Below are positions 23,909-37,075 of a stretch of DNA of 64,000 nt, in pieces. This DNA is from Synanceia verrucosa (lineage: Eukaryota > Chordata > Actinopteri > Perciformes > Synanceiidae). A program made the position numbers and the translations under genes. Every line of letters begins with the position of its first letter. Position 1 is the first letter of the stretch. The stretch spans positions 2,681,001 to 2,745,000 of the forward strand of contig CM056555.1 of NCBI GenBank assembly GCA_029721515.1. The letters are read 5' to 3'. The notes below the pieces were generated by a model, which worked only from the letters and a program-made list of their open reading frames with translations, had not been told where the DNA came from and did no database searches.

Positions 23909-25613
23909 CTGGACGGAGGCAGAAAAGGAGAGTTTGTTAAAACAAATCTGATTGCTGTCAGATTATAATCTGTTATTTGTTGCTCAAAATTATATAGTAA
24001 ATTATTAATCATTTTTACCATCATCATCATTTTGACTTTTTACCACTTACATATGAGAGAAAAATACAGGTATCAGGTATGTGGGAATCTTTGACAAACC
24101 AAACTAACCTGTCCCACATTCTTTCTTGTGTTTGATGTTATTTACGCTTAAATTTGAGTTTCAAATTTCTGAAAATCATTGAGATACAGGCTCACATGCA
24201 GAGTGCCTCTACTTGAACTGTTGCAGCTGATGTTCCCACTGCTCAGTAACTATAGCAACAGTGGAAAGGCTCTTTAAAAAACACTCCCTTAGGATTATAA
24301 TAACAGGAAATGGCTTGTCAAGTCGGAAAGCAAGGCGGATGGCATGGGGGAGAAGAAACGTAAGGGGAATACTGCATCTCTCTCTGTTGGAGACGTTGTC
24401 TGGTGAGCTTGCTGTGCAAAGTAGGGAGTCCTCAGCAGGAGCTTTAAGACAGATTACCACAGTAGGTGGTCTGGGCCTCGTTGAAGACAATACAGGGTTA
24501 ACGAGAGGCTTCGGAGACTACTCTAACCCCTAATTTCCACCAGATGCGTAACAGTGCCAACGTTTTGTCAGACCCGATATGCATCCATTCAAATCAATGT
24601 GTCAATTTACACTGAATGTGGAATGCCGCCGATGTGCCGATGCCTGCCTAAACAAATCGACCAGCTTCTATTTTTGTCAGCGCCGTGAGCCGACATCCAA
24701 CAGCAGGAATCTAGCGATTTCAGCTGTCCAGCGGAACCGGATCTGGTGGGTATTGACGGACGTTGCCGTCATGCCGCATCCAGTGGAAATTATGTTTAAT
24801 ACAGCGTTCTGTCACAGTAAGCACATAGTCATCAGGGAGGCTGTTCCAGACAGTGATGCTGGATCTGAGGGTCTGATGTGAGCATGCATTTGTGTAAATA
24901 AAAGGAGGAAATCATCCATATAAGAGGGGGATCCCCAATGAGATGCACTGAAAGGCTGTTCCAGAGCTGTGCTCTGTGTGCGTTATGAAAAAGAATTTGG
25001 TTAAAGAAGACCTATAAACTCTATTTGGATTTTGGATTTCTACTTGAACTTGTTCAAAACTGCTTTACTTATCACATGCCGGTTGTGCTTACTTGTTATC
25101 AAGCCATGAATGGATTTATTGTTAGATGACTTGCATAGGGCTGCAACAACGAATCGCTAAAATCGATTATTAAAAGTGTTGGCAACGAATTTCATTATTG
25201 ATTCGTTGTGTCATGTGATTAATATGTCAGTCACCGGCACATCACGGAGCTTACTGAGTTGAGTGGACGGATGCACACTGCTGTTAAACACCACAGAAGA
25301 AGAGCAGAGTGTTACTCATGTGGAGTGGAGCCTGTGTTAAACCTTACGATATAAGCTTCTGTTGTTTATAACATAATTTTAACATGTAGCTGCTTTATTA
25401 GCTCTGTTGCTACATATACAATAATGTTTCTCTGGTTGTGCACAGCGCAAACATAGCCGGACTTCCGGTCGCTCTCAAAGTAAGCCTTCAGAATAAAAGC
25501 ATAAAAGGGATATAGCACTGATTACACCACAGAGGAGAAGGAGGAGAGCGCGATGGAAAGCAAAAATAACATTACTAATGACATTACATCAGATAAAAAT
25601 ACTATCGTGTATC

Positions 25614-25652
<39 letters not shown>

Positions 25653-28318
25653 CATGTGTTAGTTTTTTTTATCCGATTAATCGAAAAAAATAATCGATTA
25701 TTAAAATAATCGTTAGTTACAGCCCTAGACTTGCAGCATGTTGCTGTCTCTACACAGAAGCTGTACAATTACAGTAAGGCTTTTAATTAAAAAACATAGA
25801 TGTAAATTTGTAATGTACAAACCAAAAAAGATGCAGTTTTTCAGGTTTTCATTTGCACACGGTCAGAGATGATTTGAAAGTAAAGACTAGTAGCCTACCT
25901 AGCACACACTAACCCGGTGCTTTAGGGTTTGTCTGACTTAGTGGGGGTGGAACTGTAGTTAATATTACATGACCTTATCATTAGGGATTCCCAGTGAGGC
26001 TCAGGGCCTTTGGGCCCCCAGGACCCTCAGGCAGGAGCCAGAGTCCCGTCCTGAGGGGCTTCAGGTGCTGTTTCTAATTTTACTTGTTATCCGTTGGGCC
26101 ATCGTTTGTATGTCAGCAGGCAACACCTCATTGTGTTGGAGTAAAAAAAAGAAGCTTGTGTGTTCAGTTTTCCAGATATATGAATTCATTCAGTTGGCGG
26201 CAGCGTAGGGAAATAAAACGTAACTATAATGAAAAATACTAATCTATTATAACCTTGCTTGTTACTCCTGTTAGCTGTAATGCAGCACGTCTCTAATCTC
26301 AGATCAGAAAACACTTGGAGGTTTGTTCAGTCTGGATCAGAGAGACCACATGGTGGGCGCTGGTCTTCTATGCCCACGCCCTCCACTGCTGCAGCTTTGC
26401 CGCAATCCGGCATCGGGAGCTGATCTGTGTATCGAACCTCCACTAATCCATCTTTGACCTACAGATCAAAAGTATTCCTGGAAATGGCATCCGCGATTAG
26501 CGTTGATTGTTTATTCCCTCTTGATACAAGAGGTGAGTATGATGCTACCAATTCAAACATGACCTCGAGGCAGAGTACATGTTCATCAATAAATGATCGG
26601 GCTGCAACGCTGAGGATTGTCAATAAATTCGCTGGCAAAAAGAGGGAAGCAGTCAAAGCCTCCATCATGCGTATGACACATATTGCCACTGAGCTTTCTC
26701 CTTAGGCTGGGGGTGGTGGTGTATTATACTATTTTAAGTAAGAACAGCCTTGGCATGCGATTAATGGTAGCCAAGGTATCGATCAGCTCAGCGAAACTGA
26801 TAAGTAAGAGGTGGGATGAGGTGGGAGGCGTTGGCAGTACTTGCTGGAGGACGACTATGGACGGGTTGGAAGTATGTGCCCCTAAAATGTAGAAAGACAG
26901 AGCGAGGGCAAAACCCTTTGAAGACCTGCAGATTCACTTTGTCGATTCTCTGTAAATCAATAATTCAGCTACCAGTCAGTTGATTCTAGCCTTTCTGTGA
27001 CCTCTGAAACTATCTATGCAAACAGCACATAGAGTGATGGAAAGATGTAGAACAGCGAACAGAACAATGACAAGAAAAGATTTCAATGGAAGTCAAACTG
27101 CTTTGTATTACAATTGTTGCACAATTTCCTTAATGACAAAAAGTTTTTAGTTCTTTTAAGGTTACAGGATATCTCTATATAGTCGCAATAAAAGTGGTTA
27201 CACTTCCCCGTGGTTTTCCTTGTGTTTAAATCCACTTTTTTTCACATTTTGGTTGAAGTACTTTTTTGTTTTCATAAGGTTTTTTTCCGCAAGTCCTGAA
27301 ACCTTTTCCTGTGTGACCCAATGTAGGTTTCTCCTCCTTAGACGGTGTTTATGCATTCTTATAGTCAGTGTGTATAACCTAGACTAACTTAGATGTTGGT
27401 CGGTATGCTCCCAATTTGGAGAAGCTTACAGGAATGTGTCACCAGTGTGAAATCTAAAGTCACACAGTAACACGAACAAACTAACCATGGAGGCAACTAT
27501 AGACCACCAACTGCTGTTTTCTGCAAGGTAAAATTAATGATTTTGCCAATAAAGTCTGGTGGCTTTGAAGAGAGCCTGGATAGTTTCAATGACCCGTTGA
27601 AAAGGGCTGTCTGATGGCGAGGTAAAGCAGTGAAAATATTCTAAATACAGTGTACACTTAAACTGTAGTGACTCTGATAAGGTGATGTTTCCGTCCACAG
27701 CCATTCTCTCCAAAGCCACCAGACTCCAGTGGTAAAACTAGTAATTTTACCTCACAGAACATACAGTTTACATACAATCCCACTCCCAAAAATCCTTTCA
27801 GCTATTTCCAAAGTTGCTTATAAATGTCATGCACCATCCCTCTGTTGGAGGTTTAACTTCATGCATTCTTTAGGATCGTACTGGTACTTTTTCCCATTTA
27901 CCACCTTTGATATGAGGTGCTCTGTTATTGTGCTGTTGACGCTGTGCTTTAACGTCAGGCTCCAGAAACATAAATACATTGTTTAATGGAGGAAGCACCT
28001 TTTACTGAGGCTTCAGGATAGGGAAGCAGCTTTGTTTCAGCCTGAACAGCATCTACATGGACATGATGGCAGCTTGATCAAACTCTGCTTGTGATGGTTG
28101 TCATCCTCTTGTGAAATCAATGTTTCTCAGCTTGACTGTGGTTTAGCATCTGGAAACTGATCTGTATCACAATCAGTATAACATCGTCCCCTCAGGCCAG
28201 AGATCCACACAGTATTTAGTGTCAGACTGACAAAGTGGCTGCTTTAGCCTCCCTGCTGTTGGTTTAGGCACATGGCCATGGAGCTCTGCTCACACTTTGA
28301 CTAATCCTGTTATCTTAC
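23909..28318 (-). other. lcor intron with one hAT element
   Basis: This 4.4-kb intron separates the 28.3-kb exon from the terminal exon. The only clear insert is the hAT MITE at 25136-25727. The remaining sequence, including short overlapping frames near 26.4-26.7 kb, has no gene I can support. Confidence 0.8.
25136..25727. mobile_element. hAT MITE with 8-bp target duplication
   Basis: The 592-bp element starts TAGGGCTGCAACAACGAATC and ends GTTAGTTACAGCCCTA, giving imperfect terminal inverted repeats with subterminal TAATCGATTA motifs. It is flanked by perfect 8-bp direct repeats GACTTGCA (25128-25135 and 25728-25735), the hallmark of hAT transposition. It contains a (TG)n(TA)n microsatellite at about 25614-25652. 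There is no transposase frame, so it is non-autonomous. About 60 bp of its interior recurs inverted in the hAT element at 28646-30052. Confidence 0.93.
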
Positions 28319-28409
28319 CCTTTGACCCCAGACTCGGGAGAGAAGCCGGGGAAGGTTTTGAGGTTGCCGGCGCTGTGGTTCTTCTTGGTGGAGAGGTCCA
28401 GTACGCCAT
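28319..28409 (-). CDS. lcor: lcor exon with second CtBP-binding motif
   Basis: A 91-bp exon with acceptor TTTATCCTCAG and donor AAAGG|GTAAGA on the minus strand. With one base from the upstream exon it reads DGVLDLSTKKNHSAGN then LKTFPGFSPESGVKG. VLDLSTK matches the PxDLS-type motif through which LCOR recruits the corepressor CtBP. It begins in phase 1 and ends in phase 2, fitting both neighbours exactly. Confidence 0.95.
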
Positions 28410-29069
28410 CTGAGGATAAACACACGCAGGAAAAAAAGATTTAACACAAGTGAGCTCAAATCCCATTCAAAGTGTTACCACTGCTGTAGAGTCGAAGACA
28501 CATACCTAAAAATTTCTCATTATGAACTTATGTTCATAATTTAAGCAGCATGTAGTTCACTGCCTCTCAATGTGTTTCTGTAAAATTTAGACATCCCAAA
28601 GAGGATTAAAACCAGTTCACTGATGTTTCGTTCTGTACAGCAGGATAGGGCTGTGCGATATGGATAAAATTCTACATCCCGATATAGCCAAGTTTATGTC
28701 CCGATAACGATATATATTCCGATATAGTATTTTTTTCTGATGTCTTTTTAATTTTCATTGCGCTGTCCTCCGCGGCATAATCCCTTATATGCTTTTATTC
28801 TGAAGGCTTACTTTGAGAGCGACCGATAGTCCGGCTTTGTTTGCGCTGTAACCTGCTTCTACTGTGCAGTTTGGCTGCTAATAAAGATGTGTTTTAAGCG
28901 ATAATAAATCATTCACACGCAACACGACGTCCTCCATGCTGCTTTACCTCTGTTTACTTCCGAGCTACAACTGCCACAAACCTGTCCTTACGGGTGATGT
29001 AAACATGCTACCACAAAGTAGTAGCGTTGCTGCGGTTACAGTAGCCGTCATATTATTGTGTTTATGCTG

Positions 29070-29801
29070 TAGAGATGCACCGATCAATCGGCCGCTGATT
29101 TAAAAAGCCGGTGACCGGCCGATCACTGTCAAAATTTGCAGATTTTCCCCGAGCAAACTGGGGGTCACGCACTGCGTATCAGCTTAGAGCAAAACAGCTA
29201 AAAACTAGCAAGACTCAGGAAGAAAACATGTCGGTGATATGGACTTATTTCACTGTGTGCCAGAGCGACCCAAAACACGCTGTTTGTAATGCTTGCAAGT
29301 CAAAAGTCAGCCGTGGCGGATCAACGCCTAAGACATTTGGAACAACAAACTTAATACTCCACTTGGAAAAGAAGCACCCAGGCTTGTTTAGCAAATACAG
29401 GGATGACACTGCCGCTAAGAGGAGGGATGCAGCAGAGTCGCAGCAACCACAACAACCCTCCGCCGTGGACTGAATGTTATGGTCAGTGTTGAAAATAAAT
29501 CTGCTCAGGAGGCACTGTTGAAGGTTTTATTCTTGAAAAGGGGGGTTATGATAGCATATAGCCTACCATTAGTTGTGGTTTTAATTGCAGTTATATAAGC
29601 AAAAATGTTGTCTGTGAGAGGGGTACTTGTATTAAATTTGGGAAAGGGTACTCAAGCCAAACAAATATGGTATCTATTATATGATTCTAATTATTTCTTA
29701 GATAGAAAATCTGTATCGCAAAAACCGGTTTTGGCAGGTCAGACCTCCTTTAAAACTGGAAATCGGTATCGGCTAAGAATTTTGCAATCGGTGCATCTCT
29801 A
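29070..29801 (+). mobile_element. Nested hAT element carrying a BED-finger frame
   Basis: The 732-bp inner element starts TAGAGATGCACCGATCAATC and ends GCAATCGGTGCATCTCTA, with perfect 14-bp terminal inverted repeats. Flanking octamers TTATGCTG and CTATGCTT match at 6 of 8 positions and are probably a decayed target duplication. It contains the short BED-finger frame at 29228-29473 and an AATAAA near 29500. Confidence 0.85.
29228..29473 (+). CDS. BED-type zinc finger remnant of a hAT transposase
   Basis: An 81-codon frame with the start chosen at ATG 29228 (context AAAACATGT). It begins SVIWTYFTV and contains CNAC (Cys pair), a basic stretch with RGG, then TTNLILHLEKKH (His pair). This is the W-x-F / C-x2-C / H-x-H layout of the BED finger that hAT transposases use to bind their own DNA ends. 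After the finger it ends in a Gln/Pro-rich tail and a stop, followed by AATAAA. No catalytic (RNase H-like) or hAT dimerisation region follows, so it cannot transpose by itself. It may be the first exon of a deleted transposase gene or a decoy end-binding protein; transcription is unknown. It lies antisense to lcor. Confidence 0.6.
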   Translation: MSVIWTYFTVCQSDPKHAVCNACKSKVSRGGSTPKTFGTTNLILHLEKKHPGLFSKYRDDTAAKRRDAAESQQPQQPSAVD

Positions 29802-32800
29802 CTATGCTTCATACAATACACGTTTTTAACTCCCATGATACATTTGGATTATCCAGCGGTTATTCCTACGTTGAGTTGTGCTTTACACGGCGTATCTAAA
29901 CCACAACCAGAGTAACATTTATGTTAGCGTAGCAACAGAGCTAACTAAGTAGCTCCATGTTAAAATTACAATATAAACAACAGAGGCTTATATCGTACGG
30001 TAGACATTTTTCTAACGCATTACGATATATATTGTAATATCGCACAGCTCTACAGCAGGAACATGAAAACATTTTTCATTTAAAAATGCAACAAAGTGAA
30101 ATGGGGGGAAAAATTTGCAATGTGCTTCTTGTCTAATACTTGGTAACTTTAAGTATCTCCCAAAGTTTGCAATGTAAACTTGACTAGCCTGTATTAAATT
30201 ACTGCGATGCTGAGGTGTTAATGATATAGACACCTAAAGAAAATCTGTTAATTAGCTTCCAGAGGAACACTGCTGTCTTTCTCTTTCTTCTTTTAAAATG
30301 CATTTAAAGCTATTGCTAGGAAGCCATATATAAACTTAAAATTACATTTTAGAAAAGATGAAATATAAGGTAGAGTTCAATGCTTTGCATTGATGGCCGC
30401 TTCTTTAGAGCATCACTAGACAAAAACTCATGGCCTTAGGAAACAGTATCTTATATATAAATCAGGACTTTTCTTTAAGCACGTCGATGCAGTAATGAAT
30501 ACACTCTGTTAAGGCTGATTATTTTTGTTGCTGTTTCCACTGACAACAGATTCAAAAGCCAGTGTTTGGCAGAACACTGTGTCAATAGACTGTCATGTCA
30601 TGATCTTATTTAAGTAGCATATTTATTCAACAACATTGTTATCCTGATAATTATAATGATTTGAAACGAGCAGCTCAGTACATTGGCAACTAGTCTATAT
30701 GTTACTGTTGTGTATTCATTTTTTAGTTTCTTCCAAAACAACGCTTTCATTAGTGTTGATGAAGGAACGAACTAGAGGAAGTATTTGTTTGTTCTGTATG
30801 AGGCCGCATGCTGACGATGTGATTCTACTGTTTATTAATGAAATCAATCAGCATCTGCATGAGAAGGACTTCTGCAGCTGCTGAGAAAAGCCTGTGTTGT
30901 GTTTATCCTGCAGGCTGGAGAACAGGTGGACCGTCTCTGACACTTCAGCACTGGAATACGGTAAATCATGCTGCGTGTGAAATCTTAGTTTATTCCTCAA
31001 TATGTTTGTGAGGAAAGTCAGCATGCAAAGAAAAGATATATCATATATGTGAGGGGATCTAAGATTAGCCTAGTATTAAATTAGCTTTAACTTAGAATCA
31101 GGTCATTTTTAGTGAAAAATTGCAAAATCAGTCTAATTTAGGGAGCTGTATTAAATGATTTGAATATTTTTTTTTTTACAACATACAGTAACCCTGCAAG
31201 ATGTGATTATGGATAATATATAAGACAGTTTTCCCTAAACAGCCTGACACTGAACTGTAAATGTATAGGCTTACTGATGAATTCATCCCCATCATCAGTG
31301 CCAGTGTTTTTTCTGGTGTAATCCCTAAAGTGCAGCTGACCTTGTGAACCCTCTAACCCTCTAACCCTACTGGACAGGACCCGTGACTGCCACACTAATC
31401 TTCAGGAGCTTTTTGTTGTTTAATCTGCCAAAAAAAAAGCAAACACAAGTTCTTATTGGAAAGAGAAGCAGAGGCGCTGTACAGCCCTGAGAGACAAAAA
31501 TAGATTAATATAGTCATGTCCTGGTAGCATGTATGTATAAACGTGAAGATTTTAGAACCAGGCACCTAAAAACACCAAAATTAATCTTAATCAAAATGCA
31601 CTTAAGTCACAAACCGTCCAGGGATAACAACCATGATGAATTACACTAATGAGGCCCTTCTGAGCTAATGAACATGTAAATTAGTATCTCCATCTACATT
31701 AACATGCTTGTTTTCATAAAACCCATTGATGGTAGCAGAAAGAACGCTCTATGTTAAAGTATTAAAGAGTTGTAGGAAGGAAACATGCAGATTTATGCAG
31801 CCAGGTAGCTAAACTCTATCAGCTCATGAAGGTTCAGTCATGTGTTGTTGTAGTTATTGTTCACCAGAACATCATCATCCATCATACTGACAGCTGGGCC
31901 ATAATTCAACATGACTTTAATCAACTGTTGTCTATTTATCAATTTTCTCCATAATTTCACTTCATGTTTTTAATTCATAACTTTCATGTCCAGCTGTCCA
32001 GTGTTTAATTCACATGGGGGTGTACAATAACAGGCTATACCATGTGGTTAGGTAATATAGACTATGGTTTTATCGAGTTAACAGAAAACACGTAATACTG
32101 TGATCCATATCTTTACTGAAATATGAAATTACCTGTATTGACATAGAGGGGTTGGACTGAAGTATTTTATAAATTTATTGGAAAAAAAACTCCAATTTGA
32201 GTCGATGCACTAAATAGGAAATGGTTTAAAGGCCTTTATTTGTGATCCAGTTTGTCTCCTTCAATATGTATTTATAATGTCTTCTTATACATGAAGATTC
32301 TGTACATGATCATTGAGGTGACTTATTTTCTCCTTTTCTACTCTGTTTACTGGAAAATTATTCCCCTACTTTGCCTTAAAATTTGTTTAATATTGAATGG
32401 CAACACAACTTAAGATTCTTAGATGATGGAGTCTAAACTAATACGTGATCTGATACATGAAATGACAGAGTGAAAAATCTTTTACATGCACTATCATAAT
32501 CTATCATAATATTCTCAGTTACCCTGACACATTAGACAACACTTGATTCATTGTTAATTTAAGTATTTTGATGCATGTAGGTGTTTTATATGATGCATCT
32601 TTGAGGATAAATAGTTCATTCATTCATGTGAGAGGGAAAGAGAGATAATGTGTGAGCGTGAGGTGGATGTAGATGGCCAAATCTTTTTTTTTTGTGTGTT
32701 AAAATTAAGGAGGCTTACTGTAAGCAGATTCCAAAAAGCTGGTATTAAAGAGGGTGAGCGGTCACACTGGAGCCGAGGGTTAAAACAGCGAGCTGTCGCT

Positions 32801-33706
32801 TCAAGCCTGCAGCCTGTTGGCTGATCAGAAGGCCGACCCCCTGCTGGTTTACTTTGATTAAATGTAGTTTGAGCCCAGAGTGACATTTCAGAGCTCAGTA
32901 TAGATGATGGCTTTCCAGTGATCTGCTCATGAGACGAATACGAATGGGAAATCTGTGAGCGCAGCCATCTGTCTGAAGTTACTCGATGTGTCGCACGATA
33001 AAATGTCCCCCAGCAACCAACAAAAATAAGAACAAGATCATGAGGACTGTGCAATGAGTCAACAGTTACTGTGCTGCATTAAGTTTGGTCTTATGTTATA
33101 AATCCAGCGCTTTCTGTCTGGTGTATTTCCCACCTGGAAAGGTAGCTCTTTACAGCCCCGTCTCCTGGACCTGGACAGTAATAGAGACCATCTGTACTAC
33201 TGTACATTGTTTTTAGCATGTCTTTTTCCCTGTTAAAAGCGTTTTCTATGGGAGGAGTTTTTCATTAGTTGATGTGAGGGTGGTTTGTAAAACTGGATCA
33301 GTCTTTCTGTGATTTCAGTAGTCGTACACTACAAATTATCCAGAATGCCAAACCTTAATCTCCTCGTAGCCTTTATTCACCATAGAAAGTCAGAACATGA
33401 CCGTGATCTCTGACAGCAGCTGACATGTTTTTCCTGTCTATTTACTAGATTCTTTTTTCATGCATATTTGAATTTGTTTTAATCTGAATCCGATGGACTA
33501 CCACCCTATTACACATTACTGCTAGCACAGATTAATAAAAGACTAATTACTTGTGATAAAAGTGCAGATTGAGTCCAAAAAGCTGGTTCCATCATGAGAT
33601 TGATTGTTTTTAGAGTTCAGACTTTGTTCTGGTGTCAAAGTGAGGAGGTTGAGTTGGTGTTATTGTACATAAGTGTCATAAACAAGCATGTTGTTGCTGC
33701 TCTCAC

Positions 33707-34171
33707 CCTGCTGGCCGGGGTCGGGGTCCACCTCGTTCTTTTTGACGGAGAGGTCCAGCGGGCCGTCCTGGTCGGCCATGAGAAGCTTGCTGAGGACAGG
33801 ATTCTGTGCAGAGGCAGCGGCCGTACCTCCTCCCGTACCGTTACCAGCTCCCGTACCGTTGCTGCTCTGGGTGCAGGCGGGCCCTGAGGCGGCAGTGACG
33901 GGGCTGAGGCCGGTCCCCGGGGTTGGGGGCGGCGAGGAGGAGGCAGACGATTGAGGAGAAACGGGCGCTGGCGTGGGCCCTGGCGGGGAGCACGGGGCCG
34001 CGAGCAGAGGCGCCGCTCTTGGCAGGCTTTGGTCCTTCATGGTGCCGTTGGGCAGGGGAGAGTCGTCCTGAGTAGTTTTTGAGGTATATTCGGCAGCGAA
34101 CTGGCGGATCATTCGCTGCATGATCTCACGAGCCACTAGAGGAATGTGAGGTTCTGAGAAACTTGGGAGGT
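33707..34171 (-). CDS. lcor: lcor exon with LxxLL and first CtBP motif
   Basis: A 465-bp exon with acceptor TTTCCCTTCAG and donor CAGG|GTGAGA on the minus strand. It reads DLPSFSEPHIPLVAREIM, then MQRMIRQFAAEYTSKT, the point where mammalian LCOR is usually said to start (Met codon at 34121-34119, giving 550 residues). QNPVLSKLLMADQDGPLDLS contains the nuclear-receptor box LSKLL and the CtBP-binding motif PLDLSVK. Between them is a low-complexity segment of roughly 80 residues rich in Pro, Ser, Ala, Thr and Gly, which appears longer than in mammals. The upstream exons are in frame, so a longer N-terminally extended form is also predicted. Confidence 0.95.
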
Positions 34172-37031
34172 CTGAAGGGAAACAAAGCAGAGGAGCAGAA
34201 CTTGTCAGCATCCCTTTCTCCAGGATTTCATTCAGTCACACCACCATGTTCACCACTTTATTTATCCCATTTCATCCTGAAAATGTAATCCCAATGTTAT
34301 GCTGAAATAATCCAAAAATCACTCAGAAGCAGCACTTAATCTGGCCTATTGACCACGATGAAGGCACCATGATATCAGTCTGTGCAGCAGATTATTGCCT
34401 GCTATCCCTCAGCTGGAGCTTTTGTGCCCTCTCCCTAAATGTTCCCCACAATTCCCTCTTTTTCACTCAAACATCAGAAATATTTATGTTACAGTTCATC
34501 CATGGTTTGTTCCTGAACATTGTGTTATACTCTCTGCTTCCAGCTTCTCATATTTCAGTGTTTTATTAATGATTTTTAGAGACGCTGTAAGAAAACAAAA
34601 AAAGGCATAAAAAAACTAGCGGTTTTCCTCCTGCATCAGTGTTGAATGGAATCATACCATACTTTATAGTAATTAAATTTACTTCAAAGTACCAGAAAAC
34701 CACTACAAGAAAATCCAGATGTCCTAACCAAACTTCCAATTATCCCCCGCTGTGACAAAACAAGCCCACATCAAACTCTAACATTGATCTCATTGGTTCA
34801 TTCTCAGTGAAGAAAAACAGTGATGATGACGACACTCATTTGTTGTTAAAGCATTAATCTGCCTTTGTCCCAGATAAGTCAACTGCACTCATCTCTTTAT
34901 AACCAGCAGCTATATTATTGAGATACATTCATGTGTGAGTCAACCCCTAAATCCTCCAAACAATACATTAGCCCAAAAATCTAATCCTGAAATAATCCCC
35001 AAAAATTCAGCTATACTCTGAACTGTATATACTGTATATACATCTGTTAATCCACCTATTGAGGCAGCATAATAATAGTGTTCAGCAGGTGCATGCTGCT
35101 ATTTTTCAGCCATGTCTTACACATCTGCTCTCCCAGCATGCTTCCTGTTTTAAACCCCAGCGTTTCTTGCTCAAGTTATTTTCAGTGATTTCAAATTATC
35201 ACCCAGCTTTTTTCATCTCATCCGTACCAGTTCTTGGGGGGGTTTCATAGCTCAGTTGGCGTTTCGTCACATTTTTGTGCGCCGACTAAAGGAATAATTA
35301 AGTAAATGTGTGGAAAAAGTACTGTAAAGGCACAGATATCCATCCTACTTATTCATCGTAATGTTTGAGTAGCTGTAAGTTATTTTTAAGTCATTTGCCT
35401 CGTCTTCTATTTATTCCTTTAGCATATCCCTTATAACTGTATTCCATGTGTTAAACACATGAAAAGTGATAATCAGTTTCATCAAAATAGTTTGGATATT
35501 GTTTCTCACCAAACCACAGTTATAATATGATTATGTGTTGCTCCAGTTTTTTTGATTTCCGATGGTTATTTTAAGCTCACGTTTTAAGTATCATCAGAAG
35601 ACAAAGAGGTAAAAACAGTTTAGCCTTTTGTTCTGTGAGAAGACGACAACGTCTCCATAATAATCATCAACTCCTTTAATCATTATTCATTAAAAACTTA
35701 ACACCTACAACAATGTCTTTTAAGAGTATTTAGGCATATTTCCACTGAATAACAATGTTATAGTTTTTACAGAAGCAGTTTTCTGTCAAACAGCTGACGT
35801 GATGTGAAAGAGGTAGACAGACTATAAACGGACTTAAGAGCTGTTCCTCACACCTGTACTCAGGTGTTGTTGCCATTTTTTGTGTCTGGTGGATCACTTA
35901 ATTTGTTGCTAATGTCATTTGACTTCGGTGCTCCACCTAAACACCTCTCCATGTAAACCCTGCCGCTGAAATCATCTTGTTGACATGGCAATAAAAGAGC
36001 TTAAACTGCACGCTGGCGTTCACTTCAGGTTCTCTGTGGTGTCACACTCAAACACGCCTTAATGCTGAGAAAACACAGGAAGCGGTTTAGTTCACTGGAA
36101 ATGTGCCCTGATTTTATATATAAGCTGTACAATAACGCTGCAGGATAGTGCCAAGGTGAACAGAGGTTTGACAGAGCTGCTTGTCTTTGTCTTGAATCGC
36201 TCAGGATTTGAGTTTCCTGAGAATGTCTGTGATTAATGTCACTTTTTTATGGGAACTTTAGTTACAAGCAAACTCTCATTCTGACAGAGAGCTGCTTTTA
36301 AATTAGTAAAAAACAACTCCACATTAACAACCAATCATGTGTAAAATTTATCTGCATCATTCAATGCATCTCTGATCACTTATTTTGAGTTATAGTACAG
36401 TTGATTAGACTTGTATAGCTATATCTTGATGCATTTTAAAAAATATATGTATGAGTTTAACAAATATTAGAGCAGCAGCATCACCTCCAGCATCATCTCC
36501 TTCACTTTAACTGGACTCTTTCTTCCTCAATGAGTTCACTGCTCTTCACCATTTTGAAGAGGAGTGAGGAATTTAAACTGAATTCACCTTTTTAGACCCA
36601 AATTTGAGCCAGTGGAATTAATCTAGAATAACAACCAACCACTAAAAAACATTTTTTTTCTGTTCAGGAATGACAGGAAATAACTGGAATTTAACATCTC
36701 AGTCAATAAATAAGAATGAGCTTTGACATTTTTTTTTGGGGGGGGGGAACAGGAAATTTGATGGATAACAACTATGATTACATTATAACTGATATTGCGA
36801 GTTAAGTGTGATTCTCCTCATAGATGAGCAGCTGACAAATCTGCATCAACTGAGTGATGCCATCATGGTAATATGGAGCAGAATCTGTGAGGAATGTTTC
36901 CAACACCTGGTTGGATGTCTGTGACCAAGAATGAAGGCGGTTCAGAAGGAAAAAGAGGGTCCAACCTTTTCCTAGCAAGGTGTTGTTTCCCAGTGTTTGT
37001 GTGCCTGGCAGCTCTGTTACTGTATTAATGG

Positions 37032-37075
<44 letters not shown>

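Larger units (their letters stand above)
28646..30052. mobile_element. hAT element, interrupted by a second hAT
   Basis: The outer element begins TAGGGCTGTGCGATATGG and ends AATATCGCACAGCTCTA, which are terminal inverted repeats of about 16 bp with one mismatch. It is flanked by perfect 8-bp duplications CAGCAGGA (28638-28645 and 30053-30060). Repeated CGATAT motifs lie inside both ends. It carries a second hAT element at 29070-29801, leaving about 675 bp of its own sequence with no transposase frame. Parts of its interior match the neighbouring element at 25136-25727 in opposite orientation. Confidence 0.93.
28410..33706 (-). other. lcor intron with nested hAT elements
   Basis: This 5.3-kb intron contains the composite hAT insertion at 28646-30052. 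From 30061 to 33706 I see only AT-rich non-coding sequence with short homopolymers. Confidence 0.8.

Noticed and set aside
26427..26892. Overlapping short frames on both strands in an lcor intron
   Set aside because: They are under 95 codons, without motifs or splice-compatible context, and are probably chance.
31345..31372. Telomere-like CCCTCTAACCCTCTAACCCT
   Set aside because: Only two to three imperfect units are present, too short to be an interstitial telomeric repeat.
22762..34171. Assignment as lcorl instead of lcor
   Set aside because: The segment QNPVLSKLLMADQDGPLDLS and the C-terminal half with MDLSWDS and LRAILPKQ fit LCOR as I know it. LCORL lacks the LSKLL box at this position.
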